A DNA stretch of 64,000 nucleotides from Rhizobium sp. ASV8 (GTDB lineage Bacteria > Pseudomonadota > Alphaproteobacteria > Rhizobiales > Rhizobiaceae), in contig NZ_JAELUG010000006.1 of assembly GCF_016429255.1 (NCBI RefSeq), positions 1-64,000 of the forward strand, read 5' to 3'. The position numbers and the translations under genes were made by a program. A model generated the notes under the pieces. That model did no database searches. It saw only the letters and a program-made list of their open reading frames with translations, and had not been told where the DNA came from. Positions within the stretch are counted from its first letter, which is position 1. Every line of letters starts with the position of its first letter. Positions 35,632 to 45,056 of this stretch are shown here, piece after piece.

Positions 35632-36888
35632 ATGACCGAATCCGCCATCACTTGGGGCATCGCCGGACTAACCGCCCTGGGCGTTGTCGCACGCCCGTTC
35701 CGCTGGCCTGAGGCGGTCTGGGCCGTTCTTGGCGCGGCTCTTCTCCTTGCTTTCCGGTTGATCGGCCCCGCCGACGTATGGGCTGGCGTCTATAAGGGGT
35801 TCGACGTCTATCTGTTCCTCATCGGCATGATGCTCCTGTCTGAGCTAGCGCGCCGCGAGGGATTGTTCGATTGGGTAGCGGCAATAGCCACTTCGCACGC
35901 CAAAGGCTCGCCTCGACGACTGTTCTTACTCGTCTATGTCGTCGGCGTGGTGGTGACGGTGTTTCTGTCGAACGACGCGACCGCGGTGGTTCTGACACCG
36001 GCCGTTTACGCCGCCTGCCGGGCGGCTCGGGTCAGGGATCCAATGCCCTACCTGCTGGTCTGCGCTTTCATCGCCAATGCCGCCAGTTTCGTCTTGCCGA
36101 TTTCCAACCCGGCCAATCTGGTGATTTTTGCCGGCGGTGAAATGCCGCCCCTCTCCCGCTGGATGGCGACGTTCCTGCTCCCATCGATCGTCTCGATCGT
36201 CGTGACCTTCGCTTGTCTGTACTGGACGCAGAGACATGCGCTTGCAGAAGACAGCATCGCCCGCAATGTAGAGGAGCCAGCTCTTTCGCACAGTGCCAAG
36301 TTAGCCGGATGGGGGCTTCTGGTGACGGCGGTCATCCTGATCGCCGCATCGGCTATGCACGCGGATTTGGGTATCCCAACCTTCGCAGCCGGTGTCGTCA
36401 CCACCATCATTGTCCTCGCCCTGACGCGCCAGAGCCCCGTCGAGACTATGAGTGGCATTAGCTGGAGCGTATTGCCTCTCGTCGCTGGCCTCTTCGTCAT
36501 CGTTGAAGCGGTCAACCACACCGGCCTGACCGCTCTTATGTCCGGACAGCTCGCATCGCTTGCGGCCACTTCGCAAACGCAGGCGGTCGGAGCAGCCGGG
36601 CTTTCGGTCGCGATCGTTTCCAACCTCGTCAACAATTTGCCGGCTGGTCTCTTTGCGGGCAGCGCCGTGCAGGCGGCGCATGTTCCGGATGCCATTGCCG
36701 GGGCCGTTCTCATCGGTGTCGATCTTGGCCCCAACCTCTCCGTCACCGGGTCGCTCGCCACCATCCTGTGGCTCGCCGCTCTTCGTCGGGAAGGTCTGCA
36801 TATGGGTGCATGGGCGTTCCTCAAGCTCGGTATGGTCGTGATGTTTCCGGCCCTGATCCTATCGCTGGCGGCCCTTTCGTTGATATGA
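35632..36888 (+). CDS. ArsB/NhaD-superfamily anion permease
   Basis: The 418-residue inner-membrane protein has about 10-12 helices and motifs of the ArsB/ion-transporter superfamily: VFLSNDATAVVLTPAVYAAC with the conserved Asn-Asp, FVLPISNPANLVIFAG in the first half, and SNLVNNLPAGLFAG with DLGPNLSVTGSLATILWL in the second. This pattern fits arsenite efflux pumps (ArsB). No arsR, arsC or arsH gene is near, so the arsenic role is a family-level guess. It stands alone between the Usp gene and a TetR gene. Confidence 0.85.
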   Translation: MTESAITWGIAGLTALGVVARPFRWPEAVWAVLGAALLLAFRLIGPADVWAGVYKGFDVYLFLIGMMLLSELARREGLFDWVAAIATSHAKGSPRRLFLLVYVVGVVVTVFLSNDATAVVLTPAVYAACRAARVRDPMPYLLVCAFIANAASFVLPISNPANLVIFAGGEMPPLSRWMATFLLPSIVSIVVTFACLYWTQRHALAEDSIARNVEEPALSHSAKLAGWGLLVTAVILIAASAMHADLGIPTFAAGVVTTIIVLALTRQSPVETMSGISWSVLPLVAGLFVIVEAVNHTGLTALMSGQLASLAATSQTQAVGAAGLSVAIVSNLVNNLPAGLFAGSAVQAAHVPDAIAGAVLIGVDLGPNLSVTGSLATILWLAALRREGLHMGAWAFLKLGMVVMFPALILSLAALSLI

Positions 36889-36945
36889 ATGTAAACAACG
36901 TCCGCCTTGTAGACGACCGGTCGATTATTTGTTATCGCACTGGCC

Positions 36946-37548
36946 ATGGCGACCAGAAAGAAATCTGATCTGACACGCAACCATATCCTTGAGATCGGGC
37001 GAGAGCTCGTATTGCGCAAGGGTTTCGGGGGCGTCGGGCTTAAGGAACTGCTCGAACAGAGTGCCGTTCCGAAAGGATCTTTCTATTATTATTTTGCCTC
37101 CAAGGAGGCGTTCGGCTGCGCCCTGCTCAAGGAATATTGTGCCGACTACGCGCAGCGCCTCGATACGCTTTTCGGCTGGAAAGGAAACGGGCGTCAGCGG
37201 TTGATGCACTATTGGAACGCATGGCTTGCCGACGGCAATGCCGGTAGCCTTGCCGACCGTTGCCTTGTCGTGAAGCTTGCGGCCGAAATCTCCGATCTTT
37301 CCGAAAGCATGCGTGTGATCCTTCTCGGCGGTGTCGACGACCTTCTCCGACGCATTGCCACCACGCTGACGGAGGGGCGTGATGACGGTTCCATTTCGCC
37401 ATCATGCGTGCCGGAGAAGATGGCCCGTTCGCTCTATAGCCTATGGCTTGGCGCGGCGATCCTCGCCAAACTTGGAAAAGACAAAACACCGCTCGATCAA
37501 GCCATGTTTGCGACCGAGCAAGCCCTTTCCGCCCCCGGCAGCCTTTGA
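36946..37548 (+). CDS. TetR/AcrR-family repressor
   Basis: The 200-residue protein has the TetR helix-turn-helix at residues 10-58 (ILEIGRELVLRKGFGGVGLK, VPKGSFYYYFASKEAF) and a C-terminal ligand domain rich in aromatic and Leu residues. It is 42 bases upstream of an oxidoreductase gene on the same strand, so it probably represses itself and that enzyme in response to an electrophile or quinone-like compound; the ligand is inferred. Confidence 0.92.
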   Translation: MATRKKSDLTRNHILEIGRELVLRKGFGGVGLKELLEQSAVPKGSFYYYFASKEAFGCALLKEYCADYAQRLDTLFGWKGNGRQRLMHYWNAWLADGNAGSLADRCLVVKLAAEISDLSESMRVILLGGVDDLLRRIATTLTEGRDDGSISPSCVPEKMARSLYSLWLGAAILAKLGKDKTPLDQAMFATEQALSAPGSL

Positions 37549-37590
37549 GCAAAGCCAGGACAAGCACATCAAACATGCAAGGAAACCATA

Positions 37591-38568
37591 ATGCGTAGCG
37601 CCATTCACGAAGTCTTCGGCGACCCGGCTGCAGTTCTTCGTCTTGCCGAGATGCCTTTGCCGCAGCCAGTCGCCGGACAGGTGCGCATCCGCACCATTCT
37701 GTCGCCGATCCACAACCACGACCTTTGGACGGTACGGGGCGCCTATGGCTACAAGCCGGTCCTGCCCGCAATCGGTGGAAGCGAAGCGGTGGGCATCGTC
37801 GATGCGGTCGGCACGGGCGTCGATAGTGCATTCATCGGAAGGCGCGTTGTCGCAGCCGGCGTTCACGGCACCTGGGCCGAGCAATTCATCGCGCCGGCGG
37901 CGAGCCTCGTTCCTGTGCCAGATGTCATCACCGACGAAGCTGCCGCACAGCTCATCGCCATGCCGTTCAGCGCCATTGCGCTTCTGGAGTTCCTCAACGT
38001 CCAGAAGGGTGAGTGGATCATCCAGAACGCAGCGAACGGAGCCGTCGGCAAGACGCTCGCCATGCTGGCGCATAGCCGCGGTGTGCATGCGATCAACCTC
38101 GTCCGCCGCGACGCCGGAATAGAGGAACTGGCAGCATTCGGCGTCGAAAACGCCGTGTCGACAGCCACTCCGGATTGGAAAACGAAGGTCCGCGCCATGG
38201 TTGGCGACGCCCCTATCCGGGCAGCCGTCGATTCCGTCGGAGGCGTTGCGAGCAACGATCTTGCCGACCTTCTGGGCGAAAACGGCCTGCTTGTGTCTTT
38301 CGGCACGGCAGCCGGAAAGCCAATGCAAATCGCGTCCGGCTCGGTCATCTTCAAGCAGCTCACCATCAAGGGCTTCTGGGGCAGCAAGATCAGCGCGGCC
38401 ATGACCACCGAGGAAAGGACGCGGCTGATCGGCGAATTGATCACGCGCGTTGCGGCCGGAGAGGTCAAGCTGCCGGTGGAAGCAGCCTATGACATGACGG
38501 AAATCGCACAGGCGGTGAAGTCGTCGCTGACACCCGGCAAGGCGGGCAAGGTTCTCCTGAAACCATAA
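37591..38568 (+). CDS. zinc-free medium-chain dehydrogenase/reductase (quinone oxidoreductase-like)
   Basis: The 325-residue protein has a GroES-like N-terminal domain (VAGQVRIRTILSPIHNHDLW) and a Rossmann domain with QNAANGAVGKTLAMLAHSRG, the NADP-binding form of 2-enoyl thioester reductases and quinone oxidoreductases. Structural and catalytic zinc cysteines are absent. It likely reduces a conjugated enone or enoyl compound with NADPH. The preceding TetR gene suggests induction by such compounds. A nested hairpin follows 12 bases after the stop. Confidence 0.88.
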   Translation: MRSAIHEVFGDPAAVLRLAEMPLPQPVAGQVRIRTILSPIHNHDLWTVRGAYGYKPVLPAIGGSEAVGIVDAVGTGVDSAFIGRRVVAAGVHGTWAEQFIAPAASLVPVPDVITDEAAAQLIAMPFSAIALLEFLNVQKGEWIIQNAANGAVGKTLAMLAHSRGVHAINLVRRDAGIEELAAFGVENAVSTATPDWKTKVRAMVGDAPIRAAVDSVGGVASNDLADLLGENGLLVSFGTAAGKPMQIASGSVIFKQLTIKGFWGSKISAAMTTEERTRLIGELITRVAAGEVKLPVEAAYDMTEIAQAVKSSLTPGKAGKVLLKP

Positions 38569-38580
38569 TCGACCCAATAC

Positions 38581-38633
38581 GATACGCGCCCATTTGAATG
38601 GCCATCGGCGCTTCGAGCGCCGGGGCGCGTATC
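38581..38633 (+). terminator. nested inverted repeats after the oxidoreductase gene
   Basis: An 11-bp outer stem, GATACGCGCCC (38581-38591) and GGGCGCGTATC (38623-38633), encloses an inner hairpin GGCGCT-TCG-AGCGCC (38607-38621). It begins 12 bases after the stop. The tail (CTTAGAGTTTCCC) is only modestly T-rich, so termination is probable rather than certain. Confidence 0.6.
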
Positions 38634-38751
38634 CTTAGAGTTTCCCGATCCGGGACGCTTGTCCGACCGACGGCCTCACCGCTCTTTAGAGACTGATCAG
38701 ACTTTTGCGTTATCAAACGCAAATCTGTCTCATGAGTTCGGAGTAACATCG

Positions 38752-39930
38752 GTGAGCGCCGTGACATTGGAAGAGGTCGACCGTCAAATCCTGAACGGGT
38801 TTCGGTTCCTTCGTTTCAAACCGGCGATAGAAAAACTATTCCTGCAGGACTATGCGGCGAACCGAGTGAGGCTAGCGCCGATATGGGCCGTCGTCGGCAC
38901 GCTGATCTACGATCTCGTCTATTTCGGCGACCGCACCATGATGGCGGACGTCTTTTCCCAGCTTGTGCTGGTACGCTTCGGAATATTCACACCTTTTGCG
39001 CTGTTCAGCGTGATCGCGCTCCGACGCTGGCCAAGCGCGCTGAATTACGATCTTCTCGCGATCTGCGTGGCGGTGCTCGGCGTCTCCCTGCCCATGTCGA
39101 TCGCCATGCACAGCGGCAGCCCATACCTCTTCGTCTACCAGAACGGCAACGTCGCCGCTTTCCTGTTCTTCGTCATTGCGCTCGCACCTCGCTTCCCGAC
39201 AATTCTCCTCGGCCTCGCCCTGATGTGTGCCGTGCAATTCACGACCACGAAACTCAGCGGCGCCTTCGACGATGTCGTCTATACCGGCATCATCACCTTC
39301 TACGTCACACTGACGATCTTCCTCGTGCTCAGCGCCTATTTTGCCGAGCACAAGGACCGGCTGAACTTCCTCAACCAGCTTCGCGGCAGCCTGCTGCATG
39401 TCGAGTTGGAGCAAAAATCGGAGCGGGACGAACTCACCGGCCTTTTCAATCGCCATTCTCTCGACCGTGTGCGGGCATCGATCTGGCGAAAAAACGGAGA
39501 GATTGCCTCCATAGCCGTCATCATGCTCGATATCGACAGGTTCAAACTCTTCAACGATGTCCATGGGCACGTGGAGGGCGACGCGTGCATCCGGGCCGTC
39601 TGCCAATGCATTTCACAGGAGATCGGCGGCAACGGAACCGCGTTCCGCTTCGGCGGCGAGGAGATTCTCGTCCTACTGCCCGATACCAATTGCGAGGTGG
39701 CCTCGGCCATAGCCGAGAGAACGCGCCGCTCTATCGAGGCCCTCGGGATCCAGCATCGCGGACTGGGTGATGGGCACGTTACGGCCAGCCTCGGCGTGAC
39801 ATGCGGCAGGACCTCGCAGGAAACGCTCGAGGATCTCCTGAAAACCGCCGACGCGGCTCTCTACGAGGCAAAGCGAGCCGGCAGAAACACGGTCACTGTG
39901 GCGCATGCTTCGGCAAGACCACTCCAATAG
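38752..39930 (+). CDS. membrane-bound diguanylate cyclase (GGDEF domain)
   Basis: The 392-residue form has about five or six membrane helices (residues 40-215) and a C-terminal GGDEF domain (about 235-385) with the active-site motif as RFGGEEILVLL and the Mg-binding DIDRFKLFNDVHGHVEGD. Catalysis should be intact, making cyclic di-GMP. No EAL domain is present. The start is placed at GTG 38752, which has GGAG 8 bases upstream; the frame is open back to a TTG at 38659 that has no site. The N-terminal domain senses something in or near the membrane; the ligand is unknown. Confidence 0.9.
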   Translation: MSAVTLEEVDRQILNGFRFLRFKPAIEKLFLQDYAANRVRLAPIWAVVGTLIYDLVYFGDRTMMADVFSQLVLVRFGIFTPFALFSVIALRRWPSALNYDLLAICVAVLGVSLPMSIAMHSGSPYLFVYQNGNVAAFLFFVIALAPRFPTILLGLALMCAVQFTTTKLSGAFDDVVYTGIITFYVTLTIFLVLSAYFAEHKDRLNFLNQLRGSLLHVELEQKSERDELTGLFNRHSLDRVRASIWRKNGEIASIAVIMLDIDRFKLFNDVHGHVEGDACIRAVCQCISQEIGGNGTAFRFGGEEILVLLPDTNCEVASAIAERTRRSIEALGIQHRGLGDGHVTASLGVTCGRTSQETLEDLLKTADAALYEAKRAGRNTVTVAHASARPLQ

Positions 39931-40014
39931 CGAGGATGAAATCCGAAATTGCTTAGCGTTTCAGTCCCTTAGCTGTATTTCTGAAGTCAGCCCCAAAAAA
40001 CTGCAAAAACGCTC

Positions 40015-40045
40015 TTGTTCCTCTAGTAGCTAGAGGATGTAGCAA
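40015..40045 (+). promoter_or_regulatory. MerR-class metal-regulated promoter of the P-type ATPase
   Basis: TTGTTC (40015-40020) and TAGCAA (40040-40045) are separated by 19 bases, the overlong spacer typical of MerR-family promoters. A perfect dyad, CCTCTAG-TAG-CTAGAGG (40020-40036), fills the spacer. The layout resembles CadR/PbrR/ZntR operators. It lies about 30 bases upstream of the ATPase start. No MerR-family gene is present in this window. Confidence 0.75.
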
Positions 40046-40075
40046 TGGGTCCAACACGCAAATTGGAACCTCGCT

Positions 40076-42388
40076 ATGACTTCGACAACACAACAGAGCC
40101 GCTATCGCGTGGAGGGCATGGACTGCGCTTCCTGCGCTTCGAAAATCGATACGGCCGTTCGCCGCCTGCAAGGGGTGGAAGACGTCTCCGTTTCGGTCAC
40201 TGCGGGCACGATGACGGTCAAGCATCAGGGTGACGAGGCCCTCGCACCGGCCATCGCGAAGCGCGTTACGGGATTGGGCTACAAAGTCATTCCGCTTCCG
40301 TCGAATAACACGCAAGTCGCCAAGGCAGAGGTCGACAACCATGCCTGTGGCTGCGGCCACGATCATCACGACCATTCGTCGCATGACCACGATCATGAGG
40401 GACACGACCATAGCCACGGGCATGATCACGACCATGATCATGCCGGGCACAGCCACAAGGCGGAGGGCGAAGCTGTCGCTGGCCTCCATGGCCACGATCA
40501 TGGGCCGACCAGCGGACCCTGGTGGAAATCTGCCAAAGGTCGCCTGACCATCGCCAGCGGCGTCGCCGTTGCCGCTGCCTGGGCCATCGGCAAGATGGTC
40601 CCGGAACTGGACGCATGGATCTTCACCGCTGCTATGCTGGTCGGCCTCATCCCGATTGCCCGACGCGCCTTCATGGCGGCACTGGCCGGAACGCCCTTTT
40701 CAATCGAGATGCTGATGACGATAGCCGCGATTGGCGCGGTCATCATCGGCGCCAGCGAAGAAGCGGCGGCGGTCGTCTTCCTGTTCCTGATCGGTGAACT
40801 CTTGGAAGGTGTTGCTGCGAGCAAGGCTCGAGCCAGCATCCAATCTCTGACCGATCTGGTTCCCAAGACCGCGCTTGTCGAAGAAAACGGCAAGATCAGC
40901 GAAGTCCAGGCCGAAGACCTGCCCGTTGGCGCCATCATTCTGGTGCGACCCGGCGATCGTATTTCGGCCGACGGCGTGATCGTATCGGGCGAGAGCTCGA
41001 TCGACGAAGCTCCCGTCACCGGCGAGAGCACTCCGGTGCGCAAGGGAGCGGATGCCGCCGTCTTCGCCGGCACAGTCAATGGCGATGCTGTTTTGCGGGT
41101 CCGCGTCACAGCGGCTGCCACCGACAACACCATTGCTCGAGTGGTCAAGCTGGTTGAGGAGGCGCAGGAATCGAAGGCTCCGACCGAGCGCTTTATCGAC
41201 CGTTTCTCGCGCTATTATACGCCAGGCGTCGTGGTGGTGGGCGCGCTCGTCGCCATCGTCCCTCCATTGTTTCTCGGCGGCTCTTGGGGCGAATGGGTCT
41301 ATAAGGGCCTCGCCATCCTGCTGATCGGCTGCCCCTGCGCGCTGGTCATTTCCACGCCGGCAGCAATCGCAGCCTCCTTGTCATCGGGTGCGAGACGCGG
41401 CCTGCTGCTCAAGGGCGGAGCCGTGCTGGAAAACATCGGCAAGGTGACAGCCGTTGCTTTCGACAAGACCGGGACCCTGACGGAAGGCAAACCGAAGGTC
41501 ACGGACCTTGTTGGCCTCGGCATGAGCGAGACCGAAGTACTTCGACTGGCGGCAGCGCTTGAAACCGGATCCAGCCATCCGCTGGCCCAGGCAATCCTCG
41601 GTCGCGCCTCGGCGGACGGGATCGACGTTCCCTCGACCTTCGACGCGAAGGCGATCGGCGGCAAGGGCGTGAGCGGCACCGTCGATGGCCTTGACGTTTT
41701 CCTAGGCTCGCCGCAGGCCGTTGCCGACAAGGTTTCACTTGCGCCGGAACAAGCGGCTCGGATTGCTGCCCTCAATGACGAAGGAAAGACGGTCTCCGTT
41801 CTCCTAGCCAAGGGAAGCGTCGCCGGGTTGCTTGCGATGCGGGACGAACCCCGCGCCGATACTGCGGCAGGCCTTAAGGCTCTGACGGACGCCGGTATCA
41901 AGACAATCATGCTGACAGGCGACAATAAGCGTACCGCACAAGCCATCGGCAAGACACTCGGCATCGAGGTTCGTGCTGAACTGCTGCCCGAAGACAAGCA
42001 GCGCATCGTCGGCGAACTGAAGCGCCAGGGCCTTCGTGTCGCCAAGGTCGGTGACGGCATCAATGATGCGCCGGCACTGGCCGCTGCCGATGTCGGGATC
42101 GCCATGGGTGGCGGAACCGATGTCGCACTCGAAACGGCAGATGCCGCCGTGCTGCATGGACGCGTTGGCGACGTCATCGAGATGATCGATCTTTCGAAGC
42201 GGACGATGAGCAATATCGGCCAGAACATCACCATCGCGCTCGGCCTCAAGGGTGTATTCCTGGTCACCACGATCATCGGCATCACCGGCCTTTGGCCCGC
42301 GATCCTTGCCGATACCGGTGCGACTGTGCTCGTGACCATGAATGCCCTGCGCCTGCTTGGTGGCAAGCGCAGGCGGGTGGCTGCTTAA
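40076..42388 (+). CDS. P1B-type heavy-metal-exporting ATPase (Zn/Cd/Pb group)
   Basis: The 770-residue inner-membrane pump exports divalent soft metals using ATP. It has an N-terminal heavy-metal domain (GMDCASCAS near residue 14), a His-Asp-rich stretch (about 90-145, many HDH repeats), CPC at 419-421 in the ion-path helix, the phosphorylation motif DKTGT starting at Asp463, SHPLAQ, MLTGDNK and GDGINDAPAL. Lys in LGLKGVFLV and Asp in ILADTGATVLV of the last helices match the P1B-2 signature (Zn2+, Cd2+, Pb2+) as in ZntA. Its promoter looks MerR-controlled and a terminator follows. Confidence 0.95.
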   Translation: MTSTTQQSRYRVEGMDCASCASKIDTAVRRLQGVEDVSVSVTAGTMTVKHQGDEALAPAIAKRVTGLGYKVIPLPSNNTQVAKAEVDNHACGCGHDHHDHSSHDHDHEGHDHSHGHDHDHDHAGHSHKAEGEAVAGLHGHDHGPTSGPWWKSAKGRLTIASGVAVAAAWAIGKMVPELDAWIFTAAMLVGLIPIARRAFMAALAGTPFSIEMLMTIAAIGAVIIGASEEAAAVVFLFLIGELLEGVAASKARASIQSLTDLVPKTALVEENGKISEVQAEDLPVGAIILVRPGDRISADGVIVSGESSIDEAPVTGESTPVRKGADAAVFAGTVNGDAVLRVRVTAAATDNTIARVVKLVEEAQESKAPTERFIDRFSRYYTPGVVVVGALVAIVPPLFLGGSWGEWVYKGLAILLIGCPCALVISTPAAIAASLSSGARRGLLLKGGAVLENIGKVTAVAFDKTGTLTEGKPKVTDLVGLGMSETEVLRLAAALETGSSHPLAQAILGRASADGIDVPSTFDAKAIGGKGVSGTVDGLDVFLGSPQAVADKVSLAPEQAARIAALNDEGKTVSVLLAKGSVAGLLAMRDEPRADTAAGLKALTDAGIKTIMLTGDNKRTAQAIGKTLGIEVRAELLPEDKQRIVGELKRQGLRVAKVGDGINDAPALAAADVGIAMGGGTDVALETADAAVLHGRVGDVIEMIDLSKRTMSNIGQNITIALGLKGVFLVTTIIGITGLWPAILADTGATVLVTMNALRLLGGKRRRVAA

Positions 42389-42406
42389 ACTTATTGAAAA
42401 TGAAGC

Positions 42407-42434
42407 ATGGGCGCCGACAACCTTCGGCGCCCAT
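42407..42434. terminator. hairpin between the ATPase and AraC genes
   Basis: ATGGGCGCCGA and TCGGCGCCCAT pair over 11 bp around a six-base loop. It lies 18 bases after the ATPase stop and 45 before the AraC stop, so it can end both convergent transcripts. Tails are short (TTTGC on plus, GCTTCATTTTC on minus). Confidence 0.75.
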
Positions 42435-42478
42435 TTGCGCTCTTGCCGCACGCATCGTCTTGCTGCGCGCGCCGCAAT

Positions 42479-43273
42479 TCAGGGCTTCCTCACCGCAAGA
42501 TAACGACGCGGCGACAGGCCGAACGCCTTTTTGAACATCGCTATGAAACTGCTCGCGCTCGCATAGCCGAGGCTGTCGGCAACCTCGATGATCGAGCGTC
42601 CGGCGGTCAACTCTTCCAGCGCAAGCAGCAATCGCGCCTGCTGACGCCAATTGACGAATGACATGCCCGTTTCCGAATGAAACAGGCGCCGCGCCGAACG
42701 CTCGGAGATGCCGGCCTGCTGCGCCAGAGCATGAAAGGTCTCCTCGCTGGCTGGATCCCGAAGCACAGCTTCAGCAATACGAAGAACCCGCCGCTCCCCA
42801 GGCATGGGCAGATGGAGGCTTTCGGTTGGAGCTGCGCGAACTTCGTCCAGCAAAACGGCGGCAAGGCGGCGTTGCGGTGGCGAAAGCCTTTCTTCCCAAT
42901 GCCAGGTAGCCGCTCTTCGCACCAGCGCGCGCAACACCTCGCTGATGCTTAAAACACACGGGCTCTCGGGTAGGCTTGCGCTGGCAAGCGGTGTCAGCGA
43001 AATACCCCATCCACTCAGCACACCGTTGACGCTCGCCTTATGCATCATGCCCGGCGGGATCCAACCTGCACGACGCGGCGGCAGAAGCCATGAGCCGCCC
43101 GGTGTCCGCATGTGCACAAGGCCGCTTTCGATGCAGAAAAGCTGGCCGCGGGCATGGGAGTGCCAGTCATATTCCAATGTGCCGAGGCGAAAAGCGCTGC
43201 CGGGTTCATCCGATCCCCAGAAGGCGATAAGGGGTGGACCGTCTGCCCAGTCGACAATGTCTTCCAGATCCAT
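42479..43273 (-). CDS. AraC-family regulator with N-terminal cupin
   Basis: The 264-residue protein has a cupin-like effector domain (EYDWHSHARGQLFCIESGLV, GWIPPGMMHKASV) and a C-terminal pair of helix-turn-helix motifs (AQQAGISERSARRLFHSETG, EVADSLGYASASSFIAMFKK). This NimR/YdeC-like type usually controls an adjacent, divergent transporter or detoxifying gene. Here the divergent neighbour, 117 bases away, is a flavin monooxygenase gene, which is the likely target. Confidence 0.9.
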   Translation of the reverse strand: MDLEDIVDWADGPPLIAFWGSDEPGSAFRLGTLEYDWHSHARGQLFCIESGLVHMRTPGGSWLLPPRRAGWIPPGMMHKASVNGVLSGWGISLTPLASASLPESPCVLSISEVLRALVRRAATWHWEERLSPPQRRLAAVLLDEVRAAPTESLHLPMPGERRVLRIAEAVLRDPASEETFHALAQQAGISERSARRLFHSETGMSFVNWRQQARLLLALEELTAGRSIIEVADSLGYASASSFIAMFKKAFGLSPRRYLAVRKP

Positions 43274-43390
43274 ATTCGTTTGGCCGCTTTGCTACATTTA
43301 TCGTCCGGATGTCGTTATCACGTGCGGATAGCCCTGCGCTATTGTTCTGCTTGTTCTTAAGATTGAAAGCAGAACGGAATCGAATAGCTC

Positions 43391-44569
43391 ATGCAGGATT
43401 TTCATGTCGTCATCATCGGCGCAGGCCTCGGAGGTCTGTGCCTTGCACAGGGATTGAAGCGCGCTGGCATCAGTTTTGACGTCTACGAGCGCGACGCGGC
43501 GCCCGATAGCCGGCTTCAAGGCTATCGCATCCGGATAGACGCCGAAGGACAGAGGGCACTCGCAGCCTGCATTCCGCAGGAGCTCTTTGCCCTTTTTCGA
43601 GCGACGGCTTCTCTCAATGCCTCGTCCGGCCGCTTCGTCACCCCGCAGCTTCTCCCCATCGAAGGACGCACGCCAGCGAGTTGGGATATGGGCGAGGACG
43701 ACGATATCGGTGACTTGAGCGTCAATCGTCAGACCTTTCGTGAAATCCTGTTGGCGGGGATCGAGGAAAACGTCCATTTCGGACATGAGTTGAAAAGCTA
43801 TCGTTGCTTTGAAGACGGGTCCGTCTCGGTCTCTTTGGAGGGACTGCCGCTAGTATCCTGCGACCTCTTGGTCGGCGCAGATGGCGTGAATTCGCGGGTC
43901 CGCAGGCAACTCGCTCCCTATGCCGAACCGCGAGATACGGGATCCATATGCATCTACGGCAAGATGGAACTGCCGCTGGCGGAGGGCTGCGACCTCTTGA
44001 GCGACGGCACCACCGTGGTCTTTGCGGATGGTTGCACGGCCATCTTCGATCTCATGCATTTTGACGATGACTTCTCGACGCTTGCCTCCCGCTTCGCCCC
44101 AGGCTGCAACCTCACGCCGATGTCGGATTATCTTTATTGGGCGCTGATCGGACCCCGGCAACGACTGGGTCTGGAGAAATACGATCACGTTCAGGATCTC
44201 CCGGTCTTACTGACGAACGCCATGCGTGGCTGGCATCCGGGTATCAGGCAGGTCATCAGCCGAAGCAATCCTACTGATGTCGCAGCGCTGCCCATTCGCA
44301 GCGGACGCCCGGACGCCCTATGGTCTTTCGGTGCGGTGACGCTTCTCGGAGACGCAATCCATGCCATGAGCCCCGCCGGCGGCCTCGGTGCCAACACGAC
44401 ACTCGAAGATGCGCGTGTTCTTGCGGAGATCCTGTCCGATGCGCGATCGCAAGCCAGATCGGCCAACATAGCGATGCTCGACTATGAGGCGGACATGCGC
44501 GATCGGGCCAGCCGCGCGATCGATGCATCCGAACGTGGTGCCGCAATGCTATTCGAAAATCTCGCCTGA
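43391..44569 (+). CDS. FAD-dependent monooxygenase (PHBH/TetX-like)
   Basis: The 392-residue protein has the Rossmann FAD motif VVIIGAGLGGLCLAQGLKRA at the N-terminus, DLLVGADGVNSRVRRQLAP (the DG motif, near residue 160), and TLLGDAIHAMSPAGGLGANT (the GD motif, near residue 317). It should hydroxylate an aromatic or polyketide-like compound using NAD(P)H and oxygen. A small unknown gene follows after 11 bases, and the divergent AraC protein is the likely regulator. Resistance or catabolism are both possible. Confidence 0.9.
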   Translation: MQDFHVVIIGAGLGGLCLAQGLKRAGISFDVYERDAAPDSRLQGYRIRIDAEGQRALAACIPQELFALFRATASLNASSGRFVTPQLLPIEGRTPASWDMGEDDDIGDLSVNRQTFREILLAGIEENVHFGHELKSYRCFEDGSVSVSLEGLPLVSCDLLVGADGVNSRVRRQLAPYAEPRDTGSICIYGKMELPLAEGCDLLSDGTTVVFADGCTAIFDLMHFDDDFSTLASRFAPGCNLTPMSDYLYWALIGPRQRLGLEKYDHVQDLPVLLTNAMRGWHPGIRQVISRSNPTDVAALPIRSGRPDALWSFGAVTLLGDAIHAMSPAGGLGANTTLEDARVLAEILSDARSQARSANIAMLDYEADMRDRASRAIDASERGAAMLFENLA

Positions 44570-44580
44570 GGAAGAACGCC

Positions 44581-45000
44581 ATGACTATCGACCCAACCTC
44601 ATTCACTTTCCACGACGTCTCCGAATGGCCGATCGTCCGCCAGAGCGCGCAATCCGTACGACCGGGTTATGCGCAGCAATGGGAACGGGAGATGGACTCC
44701 CTTCTCGCCCTCTCCATGCCGTTCGTTGTAATCATGGAAGGCGATCAACCCACCGAGGATCACGAAGACCGCAAGGCGCGGGGCATCTGGCTCAAGAAAA
44801 ACAAGACGGCTCTCGCCGCGACCTGCAAGGCCGTCATCGGGGTCGAAGCCAGCGCCATCAAGCGCGCCGCGATACAAGTCCAGATGAGCCTTGCAACGAA
44901 AGCCTTCGGCACAAGAATGGAGATCGTCGCTTCGAACACCGAAGCGTTCGCGCTTGCCGAGCACATTCTCTCCGGCCTGGAAACCGGGGCTGCGAGCTGA
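44581..45000 (+). CDS. uncharacterised 139-residue protein
   Basis: I do not recognise a named family. The protein has no signal peptide or membrane helix. It has a strand-helix pattern (PFVVIMEGDQPTEDHEDRKA, then WLKKNKTALAATCKAVIGVE, then FGTRMEIVASNTEAFALAEH) with a long central amphipathic helix, reminiscent of small STAS-like or stress proteins, which is only a visual impression. It follows the flavin monooxygenase gene by 11 bases and is surely co-transcribed with it. A hairpin at 45029 closes the unit. Confidence 0.8.
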   Translation: MTIDPTSFTFHDVSEWPIVRQSAQSVRPGYAQQWEREMDSLLALSMPFVVIMEGDQPTEDHEDRKARGIWLKKNKTALAATCKAVIGVEASAIKRAAIQVQMSLATKAFGTRMEIVASNTEAFALAEHILSGLETGAAS

Positions 45001-45028
45001 AACACCATTTGCCCTGGCTCGTCGGACC

Positions 45029-45056
45029 GCCGCAACCGCCCTCTGCCGATTGCGGC
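45029..45056 (+). terminator. possible terminator after the monooxygenase unit
   Basis: GCCGCAA and TTGCGGC form a 7-bp stem with a 14-base loop, 29 bases past the stop of the unknown gene. The bases after it, GCCTTGCTTTTCTGG, are moderately T-rich. Confidence 0.45.
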
